Positions 23,881 through 37,211 of a stretch of DNA of 64,000 nucleotides are shown piece by piece; the stretch's first letter is position 1; every line of letters begins with the position of its first letter. The translations under genes and the position numbers were made by a program. The notes under the pieces were generated by a model. That model was not told the origin of the DNA, did not search any database, and saw nothing but the letters and a program-made list of their open reading frames with translations. Source of the stretch: Cannabis sativa (taxonomy: Eukaryota; Streptophyta; Magnoliopsida; Rosales; Cannabaceae); assembly GCF_029168945.1 (NCBI RefSeq), contig NC_083604.1, positions 45,317,686-45,381,685 of the forward strand, written 5' to 3'.

Positions 23881-25795
23881 TGTTGGGTTTTATGCCCTAA
23901 ATAAAACTCATTTCATATAATCAGATTTACTTATTAATAAAGATCAAAAATAACATTTTATGTTGCATGGTTCACATGATTTATTTCATGATTATAGGTA
24001 TATAATGTATGAATTCTTTTTAAGTCCAGAACATATGAGTTGGTTAAAGATTATAGTGTTGTCAGCACAGTGGAATATAATCTTTATTATATGTTCAAAA
24101 GTTGATTCCCTGATTTGTCAGAACACTGGATTTAGACTGACATGGTATAATCAGCGATAGGTACTCTTACACCTTGGAAAAGTGTTATGTCCTTTCCAGG
24201 ACATTGGCAAAGTTTACCAGTATCGGATGTATGGAGTATACATCGGAAGGGACCGATATTGAACTTTGATTAGATATGTCCAAATTTACCGTAATATCTA
24301 TTCAATTCAATATCACCTGTTGATCCTAGATCACATGATCGAAATCCTGATATGGTTAGGCTCAATCTCAAGAGTGTTATTCGTGTTCTTTGATTTGTTA
24401 GTTAAGCCTAGTTTTGTATCAGGGTGATACGTACATTTTGGGAACACGGTAATGCAATTGAGTGGGAGCGCTAACATAAATATGGAATCTATAGCTTCTA
24501 TTTGGCAAATAGAAGTAAAGGATGATTTCCTTCGAGCTTAACCAAACGAAGATAAATGGTGGAGATCTCATTTCACTTAGGTGAAATATTATTTATACAG
24601 GGTTAAGTGTTTTAAGGATAAAATACATTGTAGGGTGTTACGGTAATTTAATCCCTGTACAGTGTAAATCATCTATATAGAGGATCATTGATCACATTAG
24701 GGTTATAACAATGGATAACTAATGACGTGTCTATATCGTGGAACATATAGAGCGTTTCTATATGACTGAGAGTGCAATTCCAAGTTCTAAGTGTGGATTC
24801 AATGAGGAATTAATAAGTGAGGGAATTTACTTGGTAAATTCGGTTCGACTTATTGGAAGCTCGGTTATATAGACCCATGGTCCCCATACTAGTTGAGACC
24901 ATACTGCTTGTAAGACTCAGTTAATTGATTTTAATTAATCAATTATAATTCTAAAAGTTAGACTATGTCTACTTTATGAATTCTCACAGTTTAAGGATGA
25001 AATCCTAAAGAAAAGGGTTTCTAGGTTTAATTATTAGTTAAGAGACTTTGTATGTCTAATTAATAATTATTTTAAATGACAATATTATTTAATAATCTAT
25101 TTTAGTTATTAAATAATTAGTTTTGGCATTTAAATGATTAGAATTAAAAAAATGGCATTTTTGGAGAAATTGAAATAAAATTGAGGAAACTGTAAAATCC
25201 AAGTGAGGCCCATATCTCCCTATGGCCGGCACCTCTTTGCTTGTTTCCCAATTATTATTTTCAATTTTAATTGCCATGTAATTGCTAATCAAAGCCTAGC
25301 TATAATAGGAAAGTGGTGGATCACACTAAATAAGGCAGTTAATCAATTACACAGTAAAAGAGGAAACTGTTTATTTGGAAAGTTGTGCTCTCCTTTCTCC
25401 CTATATAAAGCAACATTTGTTCTCTTCTCTTGCATGCATGGAAGCCTTAAGCCACGAAATTCAAGAGAGAAAAAGAGAGAAAAATTCGAAATCCTTGTGA
25501 GATGAGTAGTGCCCACACACATCAAGTGGTATCTCAATCATAGTATGGAAGACTATGGAATTTCTGCATCAAAGAAGGAGAAAAGAAGATCCGTGTTCGT
25601 ATCTTGGTGATGCTCTGCTACAGAAAGGAATCAAGGGCTAGAGATCTGAACGGAAGGAGTCATAATATTCCGCTGCACCCACTGTAAGGTTTTCTAACTT
25701 TATATGTGTTTATTTTCATTATTTTAGAATTCATATTAGGTTGTTAATCCAACATACATGATAGTAAATAGATCCTGGTAAAATAATTTCCAACA
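23881..25795 (+). mobile_element. E7: plus-strand LTR (1915 bp) without target duplication
   Basis: Complete from TGTTGGG to TTTCCAACA, with TATATAAAG at 25403-25411. It is most like E3. The flanks are TTATC on the left (E5 internal) and CGACC on the right (MULE exon), so there is no target duplication, and the two sides belong to unrelated sequences. This is what ectopic recombination between two insertions would leave. A plain solo LTR is excluded. Confidence 0.88.
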
Positions 25796-25836
25796 CGACC
25801 TGCATGGGTTAAGTGTGTGAAGAGGAAGAGAAATCC

Positions 25837-27689
25837 TGTTGGAAATATTTTACCATGACCTAGATTTACTAACAAGTATGTTTCATTAACATTCTAATAT
25901 GAATTCTAAAACAATAAAATAAACACATAAGGGTTTAGGAAACCTTACATTGGGTTCAACGAAATATAATGACTCCTTCCGTTCACATATCTAGCCCTTG
26001 ATTCCTTTCTGTAGCAGAGCATTATCAATATCTGAACCTGGATCTCTTTCTCTCCTTCCTTGATGCTGATTCTCCTTCTTGTTGATTGGATTCTTCACAA
26101 TCTTCCATACTATGATTGAGATACCACTTGATGTGTGTGGGCACTCACTCTATCACTCAAGGTTCGAATTTTAATGGTGAAGAAGAAGACTTAAAGTGGT
26201 GGCTAGGTTAGGGAGAGAAGGCACTCAGTTTTTCTGAAGAAAAGATGTGTCTTTTTCTGAAGCCATCACTACCTATTTATAGCAACCCACTAGGGTAGGG
26301 TTAGAATTATTTGGCATTAAAATAAGTGGCCGGCCATGTAAGTGAATAATGGGCCCCACTTTTGCAATTTGCTGTTTTATCATTTCTGCATCTCATTTTC
26401 TCAAAAACGTCAATTTTTCAATTTAACCATTTAAATGCCAATTCCAATTATTTAATAACTAAAAATTAATTATTAAATAATAATGTCATTTAATATATTT
26501 ATTAATTAGACTAATCAAAGTCTCTTAATTCACAAATGTACCCTAGAAACTTTTTCTTCACAATTTTGCCCTTGCTTAGTGAAAATTCATAAACTAGACA
26601 TAGTCTAATTTTAGAATTATAATTGATTAACTAGAATCAATTAACTGAGTCTTACAAGCAGTATGGTCTCAACTAGTATGGGGACCATGGGCCTATATAA
26701 CCGAGCTCCCAATAAGTAGATCAAGAATTTACCATGTAAATCTACTGACTTATTAATTCCTTGTTGCATCCACTCTTAGAACTTAGAATTGCACTCTCAG
26801 TCATATAGAACACTTTATATGTTCCACGATAGATACGCTATAAATTATCCATTGTTATAATCCCAATAATCAATGATCCTCTATAGATGACCTACATTGC
26901 ATAGGGATAAAATTACCGTTACACCCTTTCAATGTATTTTATCCTTAAAACACTTGCACACCTATAAATGATATTTTAGTGAAATAATATAATCACTAAA
27001 ATGAGATCTCAACCATTTTATCTCTATTTAGCAAGCTCGAAGGAAATCATCGTTTCACTTCTAAATACCTATAGAAGCTATAGATTCCATATCTATGATT
27101 AGCACTCCCACTCAATTGTACTATCATGTTCCAAAATATATGTATCACCCTGACCCGAAAGTAGGCTTAACTAACAAATCAAAGAACATGAATAATACTC
27201 TTGAGATCGAACCTAATCATGTTAGGATTAAGATCATTTGATCTAGGATCAACTAGGTGATATTGAATTGAATAGACATTACGGTAAATTTAACATATCT
27301 AATCAAAGTTCAATATCGGTCCCATCCAATGTATACTCCATACATCCGATACTGGTAAACTTTGCCAATGCCCTGGAAAGGACATACCACTTATCCAAGG
27401 TGTAAGAATACCTATCGCTGATTGTCATGCCAGTCTAAATCCAGTGAACTGACAAATCAGGGAATTAAAACTTTCGAACATATAAACATGATTATATTCC
27501 ACTGTGCTGACGACACTATAATCATTAACAAATAAATATGTTCTGGACTTACTAGAATTTATACATTATATATATAATCATGAAATAAATCATGTGAACC
27601 ATGCAACATAAAATGTTGTTTCTGATCTTTATTAATTAGTAAAACTGATTATATTGAAATAGGTTTTATTTAGGGCATAAATCCCAACA
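25837..27689 (-). repeat. E8 3' LTR (1853 bp)
   Basis: On the minus strand it starts TGTTGGGATTTATGCCC (one change from the family consensus) and ends TTTCCAACA. The TATA region appears as TATAAATAGG near 26272-26282 on the minus strand. Confidence 0.92.
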
Positions 27690-29800
27690 AACTCCCACTT
27701 GCACTAATATAAAACAAAAAGTGCATTTCAAATAATCTCAACACCTTGATATACAAATCAAGTGTAGTAGTAGTATACTCCTCGTAATAAGATCTGACAG
27801 GTTGAATTAAACACAACCTTTTCTCCACCATTACATTTCCTTAATCACAAAAACTTTGATAATGTGAAATTCCTCTCTATATGTCTACTCTCTTGGGATA
27901 CTGGATTCTATACTTTCGGCAACTACTTTTTGGTTAATCAGGAAGTAACACTAGTAGTTAATAAATGTTGGAACAGTGCCAAAAATGTATAGAACTTTCC
28001 TTAGACTGAATAAGTACCTTTCCTGCAACTTTAACATTCAGTCTCTCTCTGGTAGACTTAGAGACTTCAGATAGGTTTTTACACTTCTCCAAAATCACTA
28101 CTCCACCCCCAGAGTAATCACCATCTTATCAGCAGACTTTCTAGCACAAAGGCAAGTCTAGAAATGTGATGTGGTGTAGTCTCCTAGATTAATCTGATAC
28201 CTACTCATTACTCCCACTCAACAGCAGGTGTCTGGTCTAAGGCATACTAAAGCATATCTGAGACCTCTCACTGTTGATTTAAGGAATTCTTTCATGACTT
28301 TATCTTTTCTGGAATAGTTGAGACTTTTCCTTAGATAAATAAAATCTATGTCTAGAAGTCGAGAAGCTTCTATAGATTGCCATTTGAAAAGGAAATGCTT
28401 CATCATCTTACTAAAGTAAGTTGCTTGCACTAGAGTAAGTAATTAACCAGGTATACCATAAGCCATAGGTTTAGATAAACTCAAACCTATAATACTAGGA
28501 ACAGGAAGTTTTGTTAAGTCCATTGAATAGACTTATTAACGAAAATTTCCTTTCATGTCCTTGTAATAGAAAACTTTAGGTTACTCCATGTGAATGGATT
28601 AAACCATAGTTCTCTTGGCTTTACTTCTTAGTTTCTTATTCTGACAATCCATTACTTGTTTAAACTCACAATGGATTTTGATCACCGGTGTCTTCCAAGT
28701 CATAACATGGTGAGTTCCTTGAAACTGTCCGACTACTATAAGGTACCGTGATTTTTGTCTAAGAATCTAAATGGTATTGACCTCTTCAATTGTGTTAAAA
28801 ACAATAGAGGCAGTGGGATCATCTTGTATAGTATAAGATGATTGAACACTTTTGGAATCAAGAAGGAAAAAAAATATCTCCTCTATTTACTACTTTGTTT
28901 TCAGGCTTAGTCATTTTCTTAGAAAAGTAGCATATGTTGAAACAAACACTTTCTTATCTAATGACTATGGGATGGTCCACCCCTAATCACTTAGAATAGC
29001 TAACAAACATGCAAACCATGGTTAAAAGTTCTAGCTTTTGTTAAGATTTCGATTAGGTCATCCATGAATCTAGTAATGGTTTACACTAAGTACCCAACCA
29101 TTCCATCATTCTGAAATATTTTATCACTAGGGTATTCCCTTAAAAAGAATTAGGGAACGACTAGTAACTAATCATCAATATGCAAATCGAATTTCTAGGG
29201 AGATAGGTTTGGATATAATTCAAAAATCAACTTAATGATCTTGAACTGCATATCTAACCAATATTTCTCCACCCCTATCAGTTCGCAAGATCTTTAACCC
29301 CTTACCTTAATGGTTTTTCACCATTGCTAGAAATTCATGAAATTTATCAAACATTTTAAATTTCTTTTACATAAGGTAAAATCTAGAGTGATCGTTTTAA
29401 GAATATAACGAAAACTCATATCCATTCCTGAATGTACATTCATCTGCAAATGAGATGATTATACTTTCAGTGGATATAGGCATATTAACTCTTTGCAGAG
29501 AATGATCTTATCAAAACTACTATGAACAAGATACAAATGCCATAGATTTATAAAATATGGTTGTGGTCTTTTGATGACTTAGGTTTAGTTACATTAAAGA
29601 GTTCTTGGAAAAGCCCAAGTGGATCTTGGTCACAGAATACTAAACTCATATTCCATACATAACATACAGTTTGAATCCATTGATAGAAAGTGGATATTAA
29701 TCACTTGTAAAAGTGCAACTGCATTGTATTTTGGAAATAGAAATATAAGAACTTTCTATTTGGAATCTGAAATTTAAAGTCAAGGACTTAAATTTATACC
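27690..29800 (-). pseudogene. E8 pol remnant
   Basis: From the purine tract inward (minus strand, right to left): GAG-pre-integrase phrase near 29500-29540, DRGGE-like integrase core near 29275-29290, RT tail at 28218-28430 (frame reading MQATYFSKMMKHF ... LRYALVCLRPDTC), RNase H end near 27880-27960. It shares with E6 and E10 the GTGATTAGGGGTGGACC lesion (28974-28990). No RT active-site core is seen. Confidence 0.75.
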
Positions 29801-32800
29801 AAATATACATGAGTATTCTTCTCTCTTGGACCACCACTACTAATTTAACTCTAAGTTTAATTTGCCTAAAGTAAGCATATATACATACAAGTAGGAGATT
29901 CTAAGATTGAGGATTTATATCATTGCGGGATAGAATATCAGGAATATAATCATATGCATCATTCAATTTCTTAAGAGAAAATATAGAATGACATTATATG
30001 ATTTATAAACCATTCATCCAACGATACATTCTTTAAGCTTAGAGGAATCAGGATAATTTCGAATTTAAATAAGAATCCCACGATGCTCCGAATAGCGAGA
30101 GTCAAAGTTATTCTTATTTGTATAATCTTCTTGTTTCATATTGTAAATATTAGTCTAAGGTGTCATCAATTGATGAACAGCTAGATGTTGCATTTAATAT
30201 ATTTATCTATCGAGATCTAACACTAGTATGTTTGTTTAATGGATGACAATCCATTAGGGATTGGTCCCATTAAAACAGCAAGCTTAGTTAGACCAACAAT
30301 GAAGATTAGAAAATTAAACTACAAATAATAACAGAATATAACATGGTTCAATATAAATTCACACACAATTCAGAATTTATTAGCACATAGCAAGTAGGAA
30401 TGACAAGCAAAAATACTAAAACATAAAATCCTAAATAATCTCTAAGGTCTTCAACAAACTGATATCTATGTCCCGTTTAGGCGAGAGTCAAAGATACCAT
30501 CCATTGAATAGAGTTGTCAGCTCATCTAAAATGATAAACATTCTAGCAACCTTTTATTCTATCAAGATCAGAATCCAGTGTTGTCCCATTTAGGCGAGAG
30601 TCAAGGCCATTCTATCTTATGAGCTTACAAAAAAAAAAACGCTTACAAAAAAAACTTATCTTTCGAGATTCTACGGCGTTATTCGCTAATGAACGTTCCT
30701 CCATTAGGGAGGATTACTCACTAAAACAATAACTATGTAAAACCAACAATGGAGATCTAATAATAATAAAGCTCATTATTTAAAGTGTATTTTCTTCTAA
30801 TATTTATTTTAATCAATTTATTTTAAAATACATATTTATTTAATTAAAATTTCCAATTTAGAATAAGATTCTAAATATAAATTTTAATTTTAATATTTAT
30901 AAATTATACTTAGATGGATATGAAAAATAACATGAATTATTTCCATCTTAGTAATAATATTCAATAAATATTTAGAAAATTATTCAATTTAAGTTGTTTC
31001 AAAATTAATTTAAATTAATTTACAACTCAAATTTAATTTTCCGTAAATATATATTTTATTTTGAAAAATTAAAGTATATAAGAATACAATTTTTGAAAAT
31101 GCCCTAGAATAAAATAAAATAAACCTGAAAAATTATTCTAATTTTATGTTGGTCCAAATTAATTAATAAAAATTAATTTTTAACATAAATATAATTTTCC
31201 TATTTAATTAAATACTAAGAAATTTTTTAAATATTTAAGTATCATGATGAAAATCAACTTAAATATTAATTTTCTATTTAATTAAATATCACTAGAAAAA
31301 TACTTCAAGCAAAAAACAGATAATATCTATCTAGACTTTCATTAATTAATTCATTTTCTAATTATAATATATTTTAGTTCATTTATTTTAATTAATCATT
31401 TAAATGAAAAAATCATTAATTTAAGTTGGTCCAAAATTAAAATAAATAATTTTCAACCTTAATCTATTTTTCAAGAAAATTCAAAATTTTCTACATGTAA
31501 CAAATGTAATTTTGAAATTGATTAATAAAATTAAAATAAAATATATATTAAAAATTATTCAAATTTAAGTTGTCTGAAATAAGATTTCAAACTTAAAATA
31601 ATTTTCTATTTAATTAAATATTATGAAAATAATAATATATTTCAGTATCATAATGAAAATCAACTTAAATATTTTATTTTTAATTTAATTAAATGTATTA
31701 AATTCAAGAAATAAATAATTAATTATAGAGGAGACTTAATTATTAATTCTAGTTTAATACTAGGAAAATATAATTAGCTTAGATTGTACCAAAATTAATT
31801 ATTAAACAATTAATTTTACAATCTAAAATATTTTCCTAATTTAATATTAGAAAAAATAACTAGTTCTAGAAATAACTATCTAGAATATATTTCAATAACT
31901 AAGTGTTTTTCTAAAATTTGAAAAAAAAATATCTAATTTAAGTTGTTATAGAAAAAAAATCTAAAAAATCCAACTTAAATATTTTTCAAATAAAATTTAA
32001 TTAAATATCAAAATTTAGTTGTAACCACGTAATTTGAAAAATATTCCATTTTAAGTTGATGTATATTTTAAAAAAATATCAACTTAAAAAATATCTTAAG
32101 AATCTTCAATAACCAATTCCTAGAATTCCTCAACTTAATTTTGAAATTCAAAAGATATTCAAATTTAAGTTGATAAAAAAAATTAGTTAGAAATAACTAA
32201 TTTACAACTTAAATAGGAATATTTAATGAAATAATTAAAATAAGCTTCAGAAAGAATCTAGTTAGTTATAATTCTATATTTAATTAAATTCAAGAAAAAT
32301 ACAGATAGTTTATCTAGAAATAATTTCATTAAACTAAGAGTGTTTTTCTAACAATTAACTTTAAAATATTAAAATGAAAAATAAATTTCATATATTTTAA
32401 AAGTTAATTATGTTGCTAATCAATTTTATTAGGTTAAACTAATTTAATTAACCTAGTACAGTTGTCCAAATCAGGCAAATGGGCCTTCACAGTTGGGGTT
32501 GTTCGTGTGAGGGAGGGCTGGGTTTAGTATGTCGTACCCACTGTTATTGGCCCCCTAACTCTCACACAAGGCCCAAAAGAGAGGAATTTAACCTTAAAAT
32601 GAACAACTGTTATTAATTGAATAGGCCCAAAAACTAAATGGGCCTAATTAAAATCTATCATGGTGTGACATTTTTATTTAGCAACAACCTATATGCATCT
32701 AAACAAAAAGTAAACATATAGGCTCACACAGGCACACAGATTTGGATGGATCCTATCATGTTACTAGGTCATACACAGATGAAAGAAGAATGTAAAATTT

Positions 32801-34124
32801 ACCTGTTACAAATTATTTACTTGACCTATTGACAATTGAACCATGGGTTAAAATCAGATCATTGATCTGTCAACAAGTTAACCATGGCAATTTAGATCAA
32901 GCAATAATAGGTTTTATAAAACTTACACACAAGCTAAAAACACATACTCCTGCAACAAGTTGAATTTGGATAGTTGGATGTAGGATTTATTTAATTTTTA
33001 AATTAATTAAAAAAATTTCAAAAATAAGCATAAAATAAAAAAATATTTTCGGTTTTTTAAAATAAATTTTGAATAAAAAAATTTAAAATTAAAACCTACA
33101 ATTTTGAAAAATTAGGTTACAACTAACCTAAATATCATTTCAAAAAAAAAAATTGCTAACCATCTTTTCAATTTCATGTTATTTTATAAATTAAATATTC
33201 AATAAAATAAAAAATAATAATTAAATATCCTTTTTTGGTTTTATAATTTAATTTAAATAAAAAAAATAACAAAATTTAAAAGTTAGCAAATTATCTTATT
33301 TCTATTCAAAATATCATGATTATAGTAATCTTATTTTAAATTTAAATAAGGTCAAATTATTTTTTAAAAAATAAAATAATTTAAAAAAAAATAAATTAAT
33401 ATCTGACCTTAAATTTAAAAAAAAAAAAGATAAAATAATTAAATTTAAAAATAAGATAAAAAAATTAAGCAAAAAAGATAGATTTTTACTTATTTTCAAA
33501 TTCAAATTACACTATATCAAAAATCAATTAATTTATTTCTGATAATTAGATTTGAAATATGAAAAGTAAAAATCAAAATACAAAACTACACAAAAAATCG
33601 AAAGTTAATTCCATGAAATAGCATGAAAAATTGAAGAAAACCAAAAAATTTGCAAGTGGTACATACTGTCCGCGCGCGCGCTCGAGGGGCATCATGGTTG
33701 AGATTTCTCGGCGCTGGAGGCTGCAAGCAGCCATTCCGCGCGCGCACCAGGTGGATTTCAGACAAGGCGCCTATGTCTGACCGAGAAAACTCAGACACAA
33801 GCCTGTCTGAAGCCCGCGCGTCCGAGGAATGAGGCTCATCCGCGCGCATGTGTGGGGTGATGCCCCCTGATATTTTCCGATTTTCAAAAAATTCATAACT
33901 AATTCAAATAAAATCGAAATTGAGTTTTGTAAAAAAGTGAATTGCTTAATTTTTTCCAAACTATCCAATAAAAATAATTCCAAAAACGAAAATTCAATTA
34001 TTTTTCATAAAATTTTACAAGCATCAATCAATCATCATATAACACACAGATCAACATGAAACCATCCAAATCAACACATATCATCGTTTTAATTCATATT
34101 TCATGAAAGTAAATCATTACCATG
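29801..34124 (-). other. E8 untranslated leader
   Basis: AT-rich and without credible open frames. It keeps the family landmarks: two copies of the TTGACTCTCGCC(T/A)A motif (near 30470-30491 and 30582-30604, minus strand), the hairpin CCTCC-ATTAG-GGAGG (30698-30712), the TAGGCCC/GGGCCTA hairpin (32622-32646), the CTCACACAA inverted partner near 32565-32573, and the GC-rich island at 33667-33870. Confidence 0.72.
33667..33870 (-). other. GC-rich hairpin island in the E8 leader
   Basis: About 200 bp of CpG-rich DNA in very AT-rich surroundings, some 260 bp inside the primer site. It contains CGCGCGCGCG, the hairpin GGCTGC-AA-GCAGCC (33719-33732) and GTCTGACCGAG-AAAA-CTCAGAC (about 33775-33797), each matching a hairpin of E1. 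Open frames across it are by-products of its composition. Confidence 0.7.
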
Positions 34125-34135
34125 GCTCTGAGGCA
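34125..34135 (-). promoter_or_regulatory. E8 primer-binding site (11-base variant)
   Basis: TGCCTCAGAGC on the minus strand, one base shorter than the TGGCCTCAGAGC of E9 and E10. Confidence 0.7.
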
Positions 34136-35330
34136 GTTGTTGGAAATATTTTACGAGGACCTAGATTTACTAACAAGTATGTTTCATTAATATGAATTCT
34201 AAAACAATGAAATAAACACATAAGGGTTTAGGAAACCTTACATTGGGTGCAGCAGAATATAATCACTCCTTCCGTTCAGATATCTAGCCCTTGATTCCTT
34301 TATGTAGCAGAGCATTATCAATATCTGAACCTGGATCTCTTTCTCTCCTTCCTTGATGCTGATTCTCCTTCTTGTTGATTGGATTCTTCACAATCTTCCA
34401 TACTATGATTGAGATACCACTTGATGTGTGTGGGAACTCACTCTATCACTCACTCTGTTGGAAAATTATTTTACCAGGATCTTAGATCTACTCACAAGTA
34501 TGTTGTTTAAACACCCTAAATATGAACTTTCTAAAACGATAAATTAAACACATATAAAGTTAAGAAAACCTTACATTGATGCAGCGGAATTAATGTCTCC
34601 TTCCACTCAGATCTCTAACCCTTATATCCTTTCTGTAGCAGAGTATAATCAAGATCTGAGCCCGAATGTCCTTCTTCTTCAAGTTTGATCCTTCACAGTC
34701 TTCCAATCTATGATTGAGTTACTGCTTGTTGTGTGTGGGCACTTACTCTTTCACTAGGGTCACGAAATTGATGAAGGGAAAAGAGAGGGATGATTTCGGC
34801 CAAGTATAGAAAGTGGGGAAGGCTCAGTTTTTCTGAAGAGAGAAATTTCTGTCAGATTACTAATGAAAGCATATTTTGTGACTGAGCCATCACTTTCTAT
34901 TTATAGGCAACTACTAGGTTTAGGTTAGGAATTATTTGGCATTAAAATAATGAAAATATTAATTTGAAATCCCACATTAAGTGGCCGGCCATGGTGTTGT
35001 ATTGGGCCTCACTTGATTTTGCAGTTTTATCAAATTTTATCTCTATTTTCTCAAAAACGCCAATTTTCCAATTCTAACCTTTTAAATGCCAAAACTAATT
35101 ATTTAATAACTAAAATAGATTATTAAATAATATTGTCATTTAATTTAATTATTAATTAGACATATAAAGTCCATTAATAAATAAATAAACCTAGAAACTC
35201 TTTTCTTTACAATTTCACCCCTACTTAGTGAAAATTCATAAAATTAGACATAGTCTAACTTTAGAATTATAATTGATCAATCACGAATCAATTAATGAGT
35301 CTTACAAGCAGAATGTTCTCAACTAGAATG

Positions 35331-37197
35331 TGTTGGGTTTTATGCCCTAAATAAAACTCATTTCAATATAATCAGATTTACTTATTAATATAGATCAGAA
35401 ATAACATTTAATGTTGCATGGTTCACATGATTTATTTCATGATTATATGTACATAATGTATAAATTCATCTGAAACCCTTTTCACATACTTGATCCTGTT
35501 TATTGTGCCGTCAACACATTGGAAAGTAAACATGACTATGTGAATAAAGTTTCCTAGATTTATCAGACATAGGGTTTTACTGATATGATAATCTACAACA
35601 GAGTTTACTTGCATTTGGAGAAGTGCTATGTTCTTTCCAGAGCATTGGTTAAAGTAAAGCTCAGGTTGGATGCATGGAGTATGCATCGGAAGGGACCGAT
35701 ATTGAACTTTGACTTAGATTTATTAAACTTACCGTAATATCTATTCAAGTCAATATCGCCTAGTTGATCCTAGATCAAATGTTCTTAATCCTGTTATGAT
35801 TAGGCTCAATCTTGAAAGGCTATTCGTGTTATTTGATTTGTTAGTTAAGCCTACTTTTAGGTCAGGGTGATACGTACATTTTGGGAACACGGTAGTGCAA
35901 TTGAGTGGGAGCGCTAACATAAACATGGAATCTATAGCTTCTATCTGGCAAATAGTAAGCAAAGGATGATCTCCTTCGAGCTTGACCAAATGAACATAAA
36001 TGGTGGAGTACTCATTTCACATAAGCTGAAATATCATTTATACGGGGTCAAGTGTTTTAAGGAATAAATACATTGTAGGGTGTAACGGTAATCTAATCCC
36101 TTTACAGTGTAGATCATTCATATAGAGGATCATTGATCACATTAGGATTATAACAATGGATAACTAATGATGTGTCTATATGGTGGAACATATAGAGCGT
36201 TCTATATACTGAGAGTGCAATTCTAAGTTCTATGCGTGGATTCAACGAAGAATTACTAAGTTAGTGAATTTTAGTGCTAAATTCTTGATCTACTTATTGG
36301 AAGCTCGGTTATATAGACCCATGGTCCCCCCACTAGTTGAGATAATATTGCTTGTAAGACTCATGTAATTGGTTTTGATTAATCAATTATAATTCTCAAA
36401 TTAGACTATGTCTATTTGTGAATTTTTCACTAAGTAAGGGCGAAATTGTAAAGAAAGAGTTTATAGGGGCATATTTGTTAATTATGATACTTTGTATGGT
36501 TCAATTAATAAATATGATAAATGACAATATTATTTAATAATTATTTATAGTTATTAAATAGTTAAAATTGGCATTTTTGAGAAAATCAGATGCAGAAAAG
36601 GTAAAACTGCAAAATTGCAAAAAGTGATGCCCAAATCCACTAGTATAGGGCCAGCCACTTTTGTAGGAAATTTAAACTGATATTTTCATTATTTTAATGC
36701 CAAATAATTCAAACCTAACCCTAGTGGAATGCTATAAATAGATAGTGAAGGCTTCAGGAAAATTACACTTAAATTTTCTATTTTTCCTTCAGAGAAAAAC
36801 CTGAGCCTTTCTCTCTCCCTATCTTTAGCTGCCACTTCTTCTTTCTCTTCCCTCTTGAATTTCGAAATCTTTAGTGTATGAGTAGTGCCCACACACAGCA
36901 AGTGATACCTCAATCATAGTGAGGAAGATCGTGAAGAAAGACTTTCAGCAAGAAGGAGGTTTCAGCATCAAAGATTCAGAGAAAGAGATCCAGGTTCAGA
37001 TATTGATAATGCTCTGCTACAGAAAGGAATCAAGGGCTAGATATCTGAACGGAAGGAGTCATTATATTCCGCTGCACCCAATGTAAGGTTTCCTAAACTT
37101 TATGTGTTTATTTTATCGTTTTAGAAAGTTCATATTTAGGGTGTTAATAAACATACTTGTGAGTAGATCTAAGATCCTGGTAAAATAAATTCCAACA
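35331..37197 (+). repeat. E10 5' LTR (1867 bp)
   Basis: TGTTGGG...TTCCAACA. Differences from the 3' LTR that I could find: AATAACATT against AATAGCATT, CGCTAACAT against CGCTAGCAT, and TTTTATCG against TTTCATCG. Confidence 0.96.
36733..36740 (+). promoter_or_regulatory. TATA box of the E10 5' LTR
   Basis: TATAAATA followed by GATAGTGAAGGC, at the same offset as in E6 and E4. Confidence 0.7.
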
Positions 37198-37199
37198 AC

Positions 37200-37211
37200 T
37201 GGCCTCAGAGC
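37200..37211 (+). promoter_or_regulatory. E10 primer-binding site (TGGCCTCAGAGC)
   Basis: Two adjacent differences from the initiator-Met site TGGTATCAGAGC; identical to the E9 site although E9 belongs to another LTR subfamily. Confidence 0.8.

Noticed and set aside
23881..25795. E7 as an ordinary solo LTR
   Set aside because: Flanks TTATC and CGACC do not match and belong to different host sequences.
33586..33983. Overlapping open frames across the GC-rich island of E8, and the similar ones at 788-1124 in E1
   Set aside because: They run on both strands in a CpG-rich hairpin block, and E1 and E8 do not share the same predicted peptide.
35326..35335. Possible assembly collapse between E6 and E10, which are very similar
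   Set aside because: Each has its own distinct target duplication and flanks, and E10 has private indels (for example 24 bp missing near 41288 relative to E6).
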